A stretch of DNA of 64,000 nt from an uncultured Erythrobacter sp. (GTDB lineage: Bacteria; Pseudomonadota; Alphaproteobacteria; Sphingomonadales; Sphingomonadaceae). The notes under the pieces are model-generated. The model saw nothing but the letters and a program-made list of their open reading frames with translations, was not told the origin of the DNA and did not search any database. The translations under genes and the position numbers were made by a program. The stretch covers positions 1,435,928 to 1,499,927 of the forward strand of contig CANKYI010000001.1 of assembly GCA_947488085.1 (NCBI GenBank). Reading direction: 5' to 3'. Positions 44,305-53,476 of the stretch are shown piece after piece; position 1 is the stretch's first letter, and each line of letters starts with the position of its first letter.

Positions 44305-44649
44305 ATGCCGCTGCCCTCAGTTCTTTTGTTATGTAAGTCAAAAACGCTTTGGATATCTCAAAGCGAAATCAACGATCGAATTTCCTGCACTGAATATATG
44401 CATATCATGATTTCACGCGAGTACTTTTCTTTGACTTCACTAATTCTTTGCATAACGTGCATGGAGAACGCATCGAGTATTCGTGTTTGCTGTCGTTTAG
44501 GGGGCAGCCGCGGGTGAAAGTCGTGAGATACACGACAATAGTAAGCGGTCACCATAGGGCGATTGGGTGTACCGTCGATCTGGTGCAGTAACGGGTCAAA
44601 AATAGCCCAGTGTCTGCACAGGGGTACAGGGTGATCAAGGGGGAGGGAT
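44305..44649. promoter_or_regulatory. Divergent intergenic region between subtilase and TIR genes
   Basis: 345 bases with no convincing gene on either strand, AT-rich near 44390-44460. It must hold the promoters of both divergent operons. I could not fix a -10/-35 pair or an operator. Confidence 0.45.
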
Positions 44650-45753
44650 ATGACGGCACCGAAGCTGTTTATCGGATCATCGAGCGAAGGGCTCGAGGTT
44701 GCAAGAGCGCTACAGGCCGAGCTTGGAGGCATCGTCGAAACAGGTATTTGGTCCCAGGGAGTTTTCGAGCCGGGGCAGAATTATTTGGAGGACCTGTTTA
44801 AGTTCAGCACGACTTATGACTTTGCCGTGATGGTTCTCCGGGCCGATGACTGGGAGCGTTCGCGCGAAAAAGAACAGATCGTGCCTAGGGATAATGTTCT
44901 GTTTGAAGTCGGCCTCTTTATGGGCTCAATCGGACGTCGGCGTACGTTTTTACTCTACGATATGAGCTCAATGCCCAAACTGCCAAGCGACCTTGCGGGA
45001 ATAACGACACTGACTTTCGAAGAGAGAGACGAAACATCCGCATTGCGAGCATCTTTGGGCCCTGCCGCTCAATCGATAGGCGACAAAGTCAAAGAGCTGG
45101 GATGCAACACGAAAAATTGGATCAATCTTAACCCCTTGGGCGAGAGCGTGGCCAAGATTGCGCAGCACTCGCACGACTTTATCGTGACCGAGGAAAGGGT
45201 GCTTAGGGCTTTCAAGCGTCACATTGAGAAGGAACTAGACGAATGGGAGGACGAGGCCATTCGATGGTCTGAGGGTGTATTTTTGATCCAGAACAAGTAT
45301 TCCACCCTCTTGCGCGAAGTGTACAGCTATGCACGCAGCGAAATATTCTCAACTAGTGTTGCGGGTTACTCCGACTATTGGAGCGAGGATAACGGGAAAG
45401 GCATCCTGAATGTCCAAAGGGAAAACAAGACGGCCAGCTCAACTCGGGTCTTTATCCTCGATTCTAGATCTGATCTCGATCAAGAGACGAAACAATTGCT
45501 CAAGCTTCATCAAGACCATGGAGTGAAGGTTTTGGTGCTATTTCTGGATGAGTACGAGCAACACGAAGAAGCAGCAGTGGGCCCTCAAGACGTTGCCGAC
45601 TGGACCATTGTTGATGAGAAAGTCGTCGGCGTTACCATGCAATTTGGAAAAGAGATGCAGGCGAATTGGACGGTGGATGACCCGAAAAAGAACGAGCGCT
45701 TTGTAAGATACCGCGATCGACTCATTGAGTACTCTGAACCATTCCTTGGCTAA
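44650..45753 (+). CDS. TIR-like (Cap12/PycTIR-type, CAP12-PCTIR) effector protein
   Basis: 367 residues. The N-terminal domain (about 1-135) starts KLFIGSSSEGLEVARALQAE and contains WSQGVFEPGQNYLEDLFK, DFAVMVLRADDW and PRDNVLFEVGLFMGSIG, the pattern of the TIR-like nucleotide-binding domain of CBASS Cap12 and Pycsar PycTIR; Glu86 is the expected NAD-cleaving residue. The C-terminal domain (about 190-367) has AIRWSEGVFLIQNKYSTLLR, a STRVFILDSRSDL strand and GVKVLVLFLDE. It is not the STING or cyclic-nucleotide domain I would expect, and may be a sensor with a phospholipase-D-like fold lacking HKD motifs. GGGAGGG precedes the ATG. FRG gene follows after 50 bases. Confidence 0.82.
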   Translation: MTAPKLFIGSSSEGLEVARALQAELGGIVETGIWSQGVFEPGQNYLEDLFKFSTTYDFAVMVLRADDWERSREKEQIVPRDNVLFEVGLFMGSIGRRRTFLLYDMSSMPKLPSDLAGITTLTFEERDETSALRASLGPAAQSIGDKVKELGCNTKNWINLNPLGESVAKIAQHSHDFIVTEERVLRAFKRHIEKELDEWEDEAIRWSEGVFLIQNKYSTLLREVYSYARSEIFSTSVAGYSDYWSEDNGKGILNVQRENKTASSTRVFILDSRSDLDQETKQLLKLHQDHGVKVLVLFLDEYEQHEEAAVGPQDVADWTIVDEKVVGVTMQFGKEMQANWTVDDPKKNERFVRYRDRLIEYSEPFLG

Positions 45754-45803
45754 CTTTGGGGTGTAAAACCTTACCTTTGCCCGTTGGGAGAGAGGGGGCG
45801 GCA

Positions 45804-47315
45804 ATGTCGAAGGTTCTAGCGGCCGAAAGCGAGCGAGCCGCTCGCAGCGCTACGATACGTTTTTTGGAAGAAACACATCGTGATGGGCACTTTGCTTTCG
45901 GGGGCAAAGCATGGTCCGATACACATCAGGAACTTCACAGAATCGCTCTAGTCACCAAGCCAGCCGGTGGCTCAAGAGAGATGCAGGACAATCTGCTCGA
46001 CATGTCCAGTCCCAGCTTCTGGCATATGTGTTGTTACGTCCTGTACCGATGGACGCTTAGCCGTTGCAGAGTTGACTATCTTGCAGACTATTTCGGAGCG
46101 AGCCTTTATCGCGGTCAGGCTCAATCCTGGCCTATGCTGCCGAGCCGATGGCGGCTCGATGAAGCTCAACCTGCGAAAGACTATAACAGGCATCTTGCCG
46201 ATTTCTTCGCGAAAGAACGACCCCTCACCAATGGTCTTGAATTTTTCGCGGCGCCTGACGAGCTGCGTATTGCGGAGGCGATTGGCCAGCATCACGGCCT
46301 TCCAACCAACCTGATAGATTTTAGCTTCGACCCAATCGTCGCGCTTCATTTTGCAGGCTGCCGATCAGCGTGCGAACAAAACAAAGGCATGGGCATCCTT
46401 TTCACCAACGCCCTCAACAATATGAACACCGCAAAAGAGCGGCCAAATCCACTGATGCCACGTTTCGAGTTGCTTCCTCCCTCACATGCGCCCAGGATTT
46501 ATCAACAATCCGGTGTGTTTCTGGATTGTGATGCACTTGATGAGCGATCGCTTCTTTCCTCTGATCACTCAAGCGGTCAGGATATGGCGAGGAATGAAAA
46601 ACTCAGCGCAATCAGAGATGCTGCTTCGAGCGAGTTACGCCTGATGTGCACCACCTGCTCGTTCGAAAGAACTTACCCTGAGATCGAAGGATTTGAAGAG
46701 GTCTTTGGCGAAGAAGCGATGGCGTACTGGACCGGCTCTGCGACTGCCAATCGAATCAATCCTTTCTTCACCAAACTCACACTCGATGTTGGTCATAAGT
46801 GGTATCATGCCCCTGAATTTGTTGAGGTTGCGGTGGATGAGATCAAGCGGACCGACCAAACTCAAGGCGATGGTTGTGCTTCATCCTCATTGGCAGAAAG
46901 ATTGAACGTCGCCACGTCAAATATTCCTCGACCATTCCCTGGTCCTGGTGAATCCGTTTTCTCGAGAGCGTTTCAGTATGCGGAGCATTTGTCTTTGCCA
47001 TTGGCAACGATAGCTCAGGCTGCGTTTATCTGGGGTGTAGATGGGACTGACGTAGATAGTGACGTTATAGATGCCTTTGTGCTCAGCAATCTGAGGTTTT
47101 TTGGTGCTTGCTGCTACGCATCAGAAAATATCAGCATCTTTAGTCTTTCCTCGTTTGTAGAAAGTATGGAAGATGTTTCGCCCCTTGCATTTGCGCAAGC
47201 CCGAAAGTCACTAACGCCTAAGGAGATCGATTGCCTGCGCGGTCTGCCGACGCTCAGAGATGGTGACGAGGTTCGGAACGAAGGTGACATTGTGCTCAGA
47301 CCGGAGGACATTTAA
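45804..47315 (+). CDS. FRG-domain protein
   Basis: 503 residues from the ATG at 45804 (after GAGAGGGGGCGGCA). The FRG domain (about 95-190) shows LYRGQAQSWPMLPSRWRLDE, then EAIGQHHGLPTNLIDFSFDP and IVALHFAGC, matching the YRGQ...QHHG-PT-L-D pattern. The remaining 300 residues have no motif I recognise and are Cys-containing and helical. FRG proteins occur in defence islands and phages, but their chemistry is not established. Same strand as the TIR gene with 50 bases between them, so probably one operon. Confidence 0.82.
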   Translation: MSKVLAAESERAARSATIRFLEETHRDGHFAFGGKAWSDTHQELHRIALVTKPAGGSREMQDNLLDMSSPSFWHMCCYVLYRWTLSRCRVDYLADYFGASLYRGQAQSWPMLPSRWRLDEAQPAKDYNRHLADFFAKERPLTNGLEFFAAPDELRIAEAIGQHHGLPTNLIDFSFDPIVALHFAGCRSACEQNKGMGILFTNALNNMNTAKERPNPLMPRFELLPPSHAPRIYQQSGVFLDCDALDERSLLSSDHSSGQDMARNEKLSAIRDAASSELRLMCTTCSFERTYPEIEGFEEVFGEEAMAYWTGSATANRINPFFTKLTLDVGHKWYHAPEFVEVAVDEIKRTDQTQGDGCASSSLAERLNVATSNIPRPFPGPGESVFSRAFQYAEHLSLPLATIAQAAFIWGVDGTDVDSDVIDAFVLSNLRFFGACCYASENISIFSLSSFVESMEDVSPLAFAQARKSLTPKEIDCLRGLPTLRDGDEVRNEGDIVLRPEDI

Positions 47316-47478
47316 AATGGTTCGAGGCCCTAATGTGAGCTCCGAGTCACGTCTCACGATGTCGATTTCGATACTTTCTCAATACTATTGGGAATACTTC
47401 TAAGTTATGCGTGGGAACGATTGAATTAAATCAAAGAATATGTAGGCCTTCACCAATGTTGTTATTGATAGGTGGGAA

Positions 47479-48624
47479 GTGACATTCCGGGATTGGTTTG
47501 GTCAGGCTTACCCTGACCGCCATAATAATTTGTTCTTTTTCAACGCGTTGAATGAGGTCGACTTTGAGGATTTGTTGGACAGGGGCGAGCGTCGCGCAAG
47601 ACTTGACTCTGCGGATATCCCGGATCGGTTCCGCGAATTTGACAACTACCTCAGGCAAAACCCGGGTGGGGACTGTTCGGATTTGCTGTATGACTTCTTC
47701 GCTGAATGTGGCGAAGAGACTCGTGCTGGTGCGAGCATCGCTGATCAAGAGGGCTTGTTAGGTATCAAGGGGTTCGGTGGCTTTAGTGCCGATCATGACG
47801 AGGTGGAGTTGAGCGCTCTTGATCTGTCCCGAAACGATTGCAGTGCGGCAATCGAGGCGGTCAATTCCAAAATTCGGGATCTTAGGGAGTCGAGGCCTGA
47901 CCAAGATCAAGTGCTTGACGAAGAAAAGGAGGAGATAAATCGCCTAATTCAAAAGGGCTTCAGAACGAACCAGCGTTGGCAACGGGAAGAGCGTTCGCAA
48001 TTTGCTACGTTTGAGTTGGATGACCACACAGACATTGCGCCGACAGCACTCTCGGACGAGTTCGTTTGGTTGACGCGCGAGGCTGCACTGAATGAGGAAT
48101 GCACCGATCCAACAGACACCACTCATGGCCTGTTGCGATCAGGGTACATTGCCAAAGTCAGAAATGAGCTTGGCATTTATCACGCCAGCGACGGCGATGG
48201 AGACATGGGCGGTGCGATCCAGTATCGTATTTTCATCAAAATGTCTGCGGCATTCAACTCAGAGGACTTGGGCTCGGTCCGCCAGCCGACGATATTCTCG
48301 AGGGGATTTGACGATGTGTTTGTGTCCCGTATGCCTGCCGAATTGCGCGACGGTGATATTGATCAGATACCGGGGCGCACAGTTCGGATGGTTGATACTC
48401 AGTGTGATCATGGCGGGGGTGAATTGGAGGATTGTGACACTTGTGGAACGGAAGGGCTTCCTGAAGTTGTTGTTCCAAGAGCACATTTCTTCGAAAAGGG
48501 GCAATTAGAGAATGCTGGTGCTTACGTAGCTTTCGCTAGTGACCTGCGGCGCTACACAGTGCCCAGCCCGCGTGTTATAAGGCAAAAGAATCCAAGTGGC
48601 ATCAGTGGGGCAAGGGATGGGTAA
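47479..48624 (+). CDS. Unknown protein X, first gene of a three-gene operon
   Basis: 381 residues from a GTG after AGGTGGGA. Acidic, no membrane segments. The N-terminus MTFRDWFGQAYPDRHNNLFF is followed by a charged helical stretch (about 130-160, DQDQVLDEEKEEINRLIQKG) and a C-terminal half with YIAKVRNELGIYHASDGDGD. Near residue 315 TQCDHGGGELEDCDTCGTEG contains one plus two Cys and a His, a possible zinc knuckle. No family recognised. Its end overlaps the start of the next gene by 8 bases. The 163 bases upstream, after the FRG gene, probably hold a separate promoter. Confidence 0.75.
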   Translation: MTFRDWFGQAYPDRHNNLFFFNALNEVDFEDLLDRGERRARLDSADIPDRFREFDNYLRQNPGGDCSDLLYDFFAECGEETRAGASIADQEGLLGIKGFGGFSADHDEVELSALDLSRNDCSAAIEAVNSKIRDLRESRPDQDQVLDEEKEEINRLIQKGFRTNQRWQREERSQFATFELDDHTDIAPTALSDEFVWLTREAALNEECTDPTDTTHGLLRSGYIAKVRNELGIYHASDGDGDMGGAIQYRIFIKMSAAFNSEDLGSVRQPTIFSRGFDDVFVSRMPAELRDGDIDQIPGRTVRMVDTQCDHGGGELEDCDTCGTEGLPEVVVPRAHFFEKGQLENAGAYVAFASDLRRYTVPSPRVIRQKNPSGISGARDG

Positions 48625-49729
48625 AATCGAGTTTGCTGATGTCCCAAGCGATTGGACGAGTTTTTGTGCGCAGCAAATGGTGTCCGACGAGGCTCGAACA
48701 TCACTGACAAAAAGCCTTCTCAAAAAATGGACTGGTCGATTTTCGAAGCCCGCGGATCGATTCCTAAATCCAAGAAATCTCGACTCGCTCGGCTTCCCTT
48801 GGTCGATGCTATTGAGCTTCGCTATTTCTCAGCGAGATTTCCCGACAATGGCACGGAGCAATTTAGTAGGAGCATTTGAAGATGCTCTGCTCGAATTTGA
48901 GCCGGATTTGACGAAAGGTCTCGTTTGGCTGACTGATGTATTGGCCTTGCGTTTTTTGAGGTATTCGCCAGATGATGCAGAGGTTTCGCTGCGCGCGATG
49001 GAGTTGATGCTGAGCGGTTTAGAAGTCCTGCCAGCCAAGATGCCTAAAAACAACAGAGGTACGTATAATCGATTTAACGAGATGTATTCGGCTGTTGCTG
49101 AATGCTTGGTTGTTGAGCCATTCGAACCCGAAACCGTAAGAGACGCATTTATCGCTGGCGCAAGACTTCAGCCTGATTTCCACCAGACGCTTTTTCAGAA
49201 TATGAGTCGCCTTGCAGAGGAAGGCAGTTACCTCGCACTGGATGAAGTGGCGGGCTTAGAAATTGAGTCTCGTTCCGAGTTTAGGATTGCGGAGCTAAAG
49301 CAATGGGCAAGCTTCGCGTCGCGACGTCAAGAATTAGTCAACAACTTGTTTTTGACCCTTTGCGCAATAAACCGAGATTTTTCGTTGCAGGTCGAATGTC
49401 GGATGCCGGGAGACGCCCTGCCTGCTTTTTCGGCTGATGCGGTCTATTCCTTGGCTCGCGAGCTGGATGTTGCTTGGTTCAGATTAGCGCATGTTTCCAA
49501 CTTGGAGCCAAATCGGCATTTGGCGATCAATTATATAAAACAAGTTCGGACTGGGGACGAGAGTCTTTTCCCAATTTCGGCAACGCGATTGACTGAGCCA
49601 CGCCCGACCTTTGCAAATACGCTGCAAGTGGAGTTTGTGGATAAGGAGGATGGGCAGATAAAGATGGAGCTGTTTGGCGAGGCCAAGGAGCAAGTTGAAG
49701 AGGTTCCCCCGATGGCTGTTGCAGGATGA
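48617..49729 (+). CDS. Unknown protein Y, second gene of a three-gene operon
   Basis: 370 residues from the ATG at 48617 (MGKIEFADVPSDW); an in-frame GTG at 48596 is possible. Predominantly helical: MLLSFAISQRDFPTMARSN, WLTDVLALRFLRYSPDDAEV, FIAGARLQPDFHQTLFQNMS. The C-terminus includes a beta-like tail (NTLQVEFVDKEDGQIKMELF). No enzyme motif visible. It may be a scaffold or immunity-type partner for protein Z. It overlaps both neighbours, which argues for fixed stoichiometry. Confidence 0.75.
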   Translation: MGKIEFADVPSDWTSFCAQQMVSDEARTSLTKSLLKKWTGRFSKPADRFLNPRNLDSLGFPWSMLLSFAISQRDFPTMARSNLVGAFEDALLEFEPDLTKGLVWLTDVLALRFLRYSPDDAEVSLRAMELMLSGLEVLPAKMPKNNRGTYNRFNEMYSAVAECLVVEPFEPETVRDAFIAGARLQPDFHQTLFQNMSRLAEEGSYLALDEVAGLEIESRSEFRIAELKQWASFASRRQELVNNLFLTLCAINRDFSLQVECRMPGDALPAFSADAVYSLARELDVAWFRLAHVSNLEPNRHLAINYIKQVRTGDESLFPISATRLTEPRPTFANTLQVEFVDKEDGQIKMELFGEAKEQVEEVPPMAVAG

Positions 49730-52602
49730 CTTTCGATCCCGAGAAAGACCTGTCTGATTTGCAGCAACGATTGCGTATCAGCCCCCATTCCATTGCCGAT
49801 GCAGAGGAAGTTTGGCGAAAGCGGAACGATGCTTTGCTCGCTGGCTTACATGCCCAAGCAACCGCCGATGTTTCCGCAGATGCGATATTAGACAATCGGC
49901 AGCTGGTTGCACATCGAGATCGATATCTTTCGATTGAACGCTATTGTGACGAAGCTCGCGAGTTGCTTTCCAGATATCGAGGGGAGCTTGGGTCGGTTGA
50001 AGGTTCAGAAGTCAGCGGCGGAGAGAAGATCTTTCTGATCGATCCGCATGTAATGGTGGCATATTGCGAGTTTTGGCGCCGAGATGTGCATACAGGCTTC
50101 GAATTTTTTGATGGTGAACTCGATGATGAAGAGCGAATGGACTACCAACTGTTCGTCTACGCATCTCTTCTCAGTGGTAACCAGTTGGGACTGCCAAACG
50201 CAGCGAGACAAGATCTTTCAAGAGCCATTGCGTTTTATGTTGAAGAGCACCGGCAGCGATCCGAAGATGGCCGTAATGCCCAAGAAATATACAAGGAACT
50301 CAAATCTGCGCTCCTGGCAGCTCCATTTGCAGGAAAGACGAGTGAGCAATTAGACTATATTCATAACAAGGCTACCTCGCTCGCGACCTCTGTTGCCGGA
50401 GCGGCTGAGCGTCAGTCTCTGGCGTTGGCGCGCATGAAAAAGCTAATGACTAGTGGTGCATTTTTTGTTCCCGAAGCGCTGGTAAGGAACAAGTTTAAGA
50501 ATGAGCCAGACAAAGTCAGCCGATTCTCTAGACTTGTGCAAGCAATCCGGACCGATCCATCGAAATTGAATGACAGTCATCTCGATCTCTCTTCAACATA
50601 TGATAGATTTCGAAGGCTAACTGACTTTTCAAGAGCGCCAGGTTCAGAGGCCGATAGAAAGCGCCCAATCCGAGGAGGCGAGCAAATTGACCTAGATATT
50701 GTTCAGGAAGTGCACTTCTTGAATTCCGCGTTGAAAGTCAGCGATATCGATTGTGAATTTGTATACATAACTCTGTCTAGACGTATCTATAATTTTCTCA
50801 GTGCTTTTAGTCAGCAAGACCTTTTTTGTCCGATAATTCATCCACGTTCTGCGCTCGTCTATCGCGAAAATAAGCTCGCCAAAGATCAGCGGGATGCTCT
50901 CGAGACTGCGCTGTCCAGCCCAATCGCGTTTGGTCGAGGAATCCCGAAAGATGATTTTATTCGCCCTGAAGAACTGAGTAACTTCGAGGCAACAATGGGC
51001 ACAGTACTCAAGGCGACGCGCGAAGCATTTAGTTATTCAGCTGTAACGCAAAGCGATGGCTTAGATCACTTCTTTGACGCATTTCAGAGTATTTTCGAGA
51101 ACAGTTCGGAAGAGAAGTTTAAGACAGAAGGGCTGGCTCTGATTAAGGGCTTGAGAACCAAGTTTGAGAAAGTCGCTGATTTGGTCGGAGACGCCTACTC
51201 GAAGGCGATATCACATGGATTATCCGAAGAGACGTGGCAAGCTTATCAGAATTTCTCAGCCAAGCTCACCGCGCTTGATAGCCAACCCGTTTCCATAAGA
51301 AGATACGAATTTGAAGGCAGTGAGGTCGCCAGCCGTTATGCTGTGATCCCACTTACGCGCGGCTTTCGCCATTTGTTCGTGCTGCATAACGCATTCCTCG
51401 ACGACCCGCTTCTGAAGGCCGTCGGTGGCGAAGAAACCCTTTTGAGCATGAGTGAGCTGCTCACAATCGCTATCGGGTCGGTCGAGGAAAGACTGAACAA
51501 AGGCGAAATGGGGGACGAAGAGAGAGCAAGAGCGAAAGCAACCAGATTCTTTCTTCGAGCGTGCTACGCTGCATGCAATGGCGAATGGAACCTAGTTCAT
51601 AGTATGACCAGTAATGGTCGAACCAAGTTGGGTGATTACGGAACGTTTGATGACGCCACAGAATTGAACGTTGCGAGCGCGCGTTCAATTTTAATTGGCC
51701 AAGAGCTTAGCTTTCTGCGCCATCTAGCTGATCGAGCTTTGGCTGAATCATCGACAAGTCCAAACCTTCATAGTTCCAGACTCACACGCGCGGCGGGTTC
51801 GCTGTATGAGAGCTCTGTAGTGACAGTGAATATGCCGAAGGAGTTTGCGCCTTACGTTACTGCTTACTCACCTTCGTCAGTGCGCGATGGATTGGCGGCG
51901 ATTGGCTTGCTTTTGGAATGGTGGCTCAAAGGGTCTTGGCGACAGCTAACCTCGCGCGATCATATAATTCGACCATTGTTGTGCGCGACTCAGAACCACG
52001 AGATTGTCTGGTCCAATATTGAATTCCTTACGCGTGAGATTGATCGGGAGGAATTGGACGGTTCCACATTGTTGGTCGACGCAGCCAATTCCGTGCTTGC
52101 GAAGGCCAAGGAATGTCTTGAATTCACGAAGGAGCTCAACCCGAACGGAAATGAGACTTGGCGATATCTTGTACTGCGTGCACACGCCATGACGATAATG
52201 GCTTCGCAAGTCAGCGGGGTTTTGGCAGGCAACAACTATGACGGAGCTGATTATGCCCAAGTGGAGGAAATGCGTAGGCTCAGGATGGAGCACAACAAGA
52301 AATTCCAAAAGTGCCGTGTGGGCGGCTCTGCGCAAACTTGTCTAGATCATAACCCATTCACCGACGGCCTGCTTGGAATTGAAAGGTTCTTACGAGCGAC
52401 GCATCGCAACGAAGAAGGCAAAATCGAGATATTGGATTTGCCGGAGGCAATTCGAGCCTTTGCCGATGTCGATCAAAACTGCAGTGAGCTTTACAGGTTC
52501 GGCTTCCCGAGAATGTACCTTCGCCGCGCTAAGGAGTTGTTGATCTATCCTATCCTCGGCAACCTCAGAACGACATATTTACCGCGTGAAGTTAACTTTT
52601 GA
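49726..52602 (+). CDS. Unknown large protein Z, possible split PIN-like nuclease, third gene of operon
   Basis: 958 residues, soluble, ATG overlaps the previous stop (ATGA). An N-terminal strand followed by an acidic residue, KIFLIDPHVMVAYCEFW (Asp106), resembles the first strand of PIN domains. About 215 residues later, DLDIVQEVHFLNSALK (Asp322/324), FVYITLSRRIYNFLSAF and IIHPRSALVY resemble the second half of large PIN domains, which end with an HPR-type strand. The last strand lacks the usual Asp after Thr, so activity is doubtful. The C-terminal 550 residues are helical and repeat-like without a known motif. The assignment is tentative. Confidence 0.7.
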   Translation: MTFDPEKDLSDLQQRLRISPHSIADAEEVWRKRNDALLAGLHAQATADVSADAILDNRQLVAHRDRYLSIERYCDEARELLSRYRGELGSVEGSEVSGGEKIFLIDPHVMVAYCEFWRRDVHTGFEFFDGELDDEERMDYQLFVYASLLSGNQLGLPNAARQDLSRAIAFYVEEHRQRSEDGRNAQEIYKELKSALLAAPFAGKTSEQLDYIHNKATSLATSVAGAAERQSLALARMKKLMTSGAFFVPEALVRNKFKNEPDKVSRFSRLVQAIRTDPSKLNDSHLDLSSTYDRFRRLTDFSRAPGSEADRKRPIRGGEQIDLDIVQEVHFLNSALKVSDIDCEFVYITLSRRIYNFLSAFSQQDLFCPIIHPRSALVYRENKLAKDQRDALETALSSPIAFGRGIPKDDFIRPEELSNFEATMGTVLKATREAFSYSAVTQSDGLDHFFDAFQSIFENSSEEKFKTEGLALIKGLRTKFEKVADLVGDAYSKAISHGLSEETWQAYQNFSAKLTALDSQPVSIRRYEFEGSEVASRYAVIPLTRGFRHLFVLHNAFLDDPLLKAVGGEETLLSMSELLTIAIGSVEERLNKGEMGDEERARAKATRFFLRACYAACNGEWNLVHSMTSNGRTKLGDYGTFDDATELNVASARSILIGQELSFLRHLADRALAESSTSPNLHSSRLTRAAGSLYESSVVTVNMPKEFAPYVTAYSPSSVRDGLAAIGLLLEWWLKGSWRQLTSRDHIIRPLLCATQNHEIVWSNIEFLTREIDREELDGSTLLVDAANSVLAKAKECLEFTKELNPNGNETWRYLVLRAHAMTIMASQVSGVLAGNNYDGADYAQVEEMRRLRMEHNKKFQKCRVGGSAQTCLDHNPFTDGLLGIERFLRATHRNEEGKIEILDLPEAIRAFADVDQNCSELYRFGFPRMYLRRAKELLIYPILGNLRTTYLPREVNF

Positions 52603-53034
52603 TGGTGGTCTTCGCTGATGGAGTGTTTGTGAGCGGACTCGTAACAAAGGCATGGTTCAGGTCCACGTCTTCGATCAGGTTTGTTTCTGCCAAACCGCAG
52701 AAAATAGCATGAGTGGGGATAGATCGAGCAACGCGCAACGCGTGCTACTTTGTGGGTGCTGCACCCATAACCCCTGATTATCTTTCAGCGGCAAATGATT
52801 TATCCAAGCGTTGCAGTCGTGATCTGACAGTCTGATGTCGGCTTGAAAGGCCCTAATCGCGTAAAGCAGACAGTCAGCAAACGGCCCATCCCCCGACCTA
52901 AAATCTGGTAATCACTACGGAATGTCACATCGTTGTTGTGGAGTGCATTTCGACGAGCGGGATCTATGGGTATTCCGGCTGTGTATGTGACCTTCGACTG
53001 AAAAAGCGAAGTCAGCCCCCTCACGGAGACTAAC
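52603..53034. other. 432-base stretch without a supported gene
   Basis: A 74-codon minus frame (52800-53024) exists but lacks supporting features. A small inverted repeat GGGTG-CTG-CACCC lies near 52756-52768. Nothing else recognised; likely spacer or decayed sequence after the three-gene operon. Confidence 0.4.
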
Positions 53035-53364
53035 TTAGCGGCATTCAGTCATCGCTTGACCGTTGAGCAGCCAACCGCCCTCCCTATTGCGCGAGAGCTT
53101 CAGCTCGCGGTCGGGAACGTCCTCAATCGGAGTGGCTGAACCGATCTCGAATTTCTGACCATCAAACAGCGAAAGTGTTTCGCCATCATAGGTATAGAAG
53201 AAAACCAGATGGTATGCGTCGCTTTCAGGATGCCAAGCGATCTTGCCATCCAGCCAATTCGCCCATGCTTCGCCTTCGCAAACGTTTTCAGCTCCGACGT
53301 AATAGCTTATCCGATTGGAAAAAATCTCTGGAGTCGAACCTTCGATGATCATTGGCATTGGCAC
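53035..53364 (-). CDS. Small unknown protein at right end of element B
   Basis: 109 residues from a GTG, with ATGs at codons 3 and 5. Beta-rich pattern with one Cys near each end: MIIEGSTPEIFSNRISYYVG, CEGEAWANWLDGKIAWHPES and LVFFYTYDGETLSLFDGQKF. No signal peptide, and no family recognised. Codon use looks coding. It lies between the defence-like operon and the integrase remnant. Confidence 0.5.
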   Translation of the reverse strand: MPMPMIIEGSTPEIFSNRISYYVGAENVCEGEAWANWLDGKIAWHPESDAYHLVFFYTYDGETLSLFDGQKFEIGSATPIEDVPDRELKLSRNREGGWLLNGQAMTECR

Positions 53365-53476
53365 CCTGCCTATGGCTCTTCATAAGACTGTGAAGGCTGT
53401 GGCTCGGGAGCGAGTTGCTGATCGCTGTCTTCCCGACTTGGCAGGTTCGCGCCTTGATCATCGTCTTCGCCTGTCG

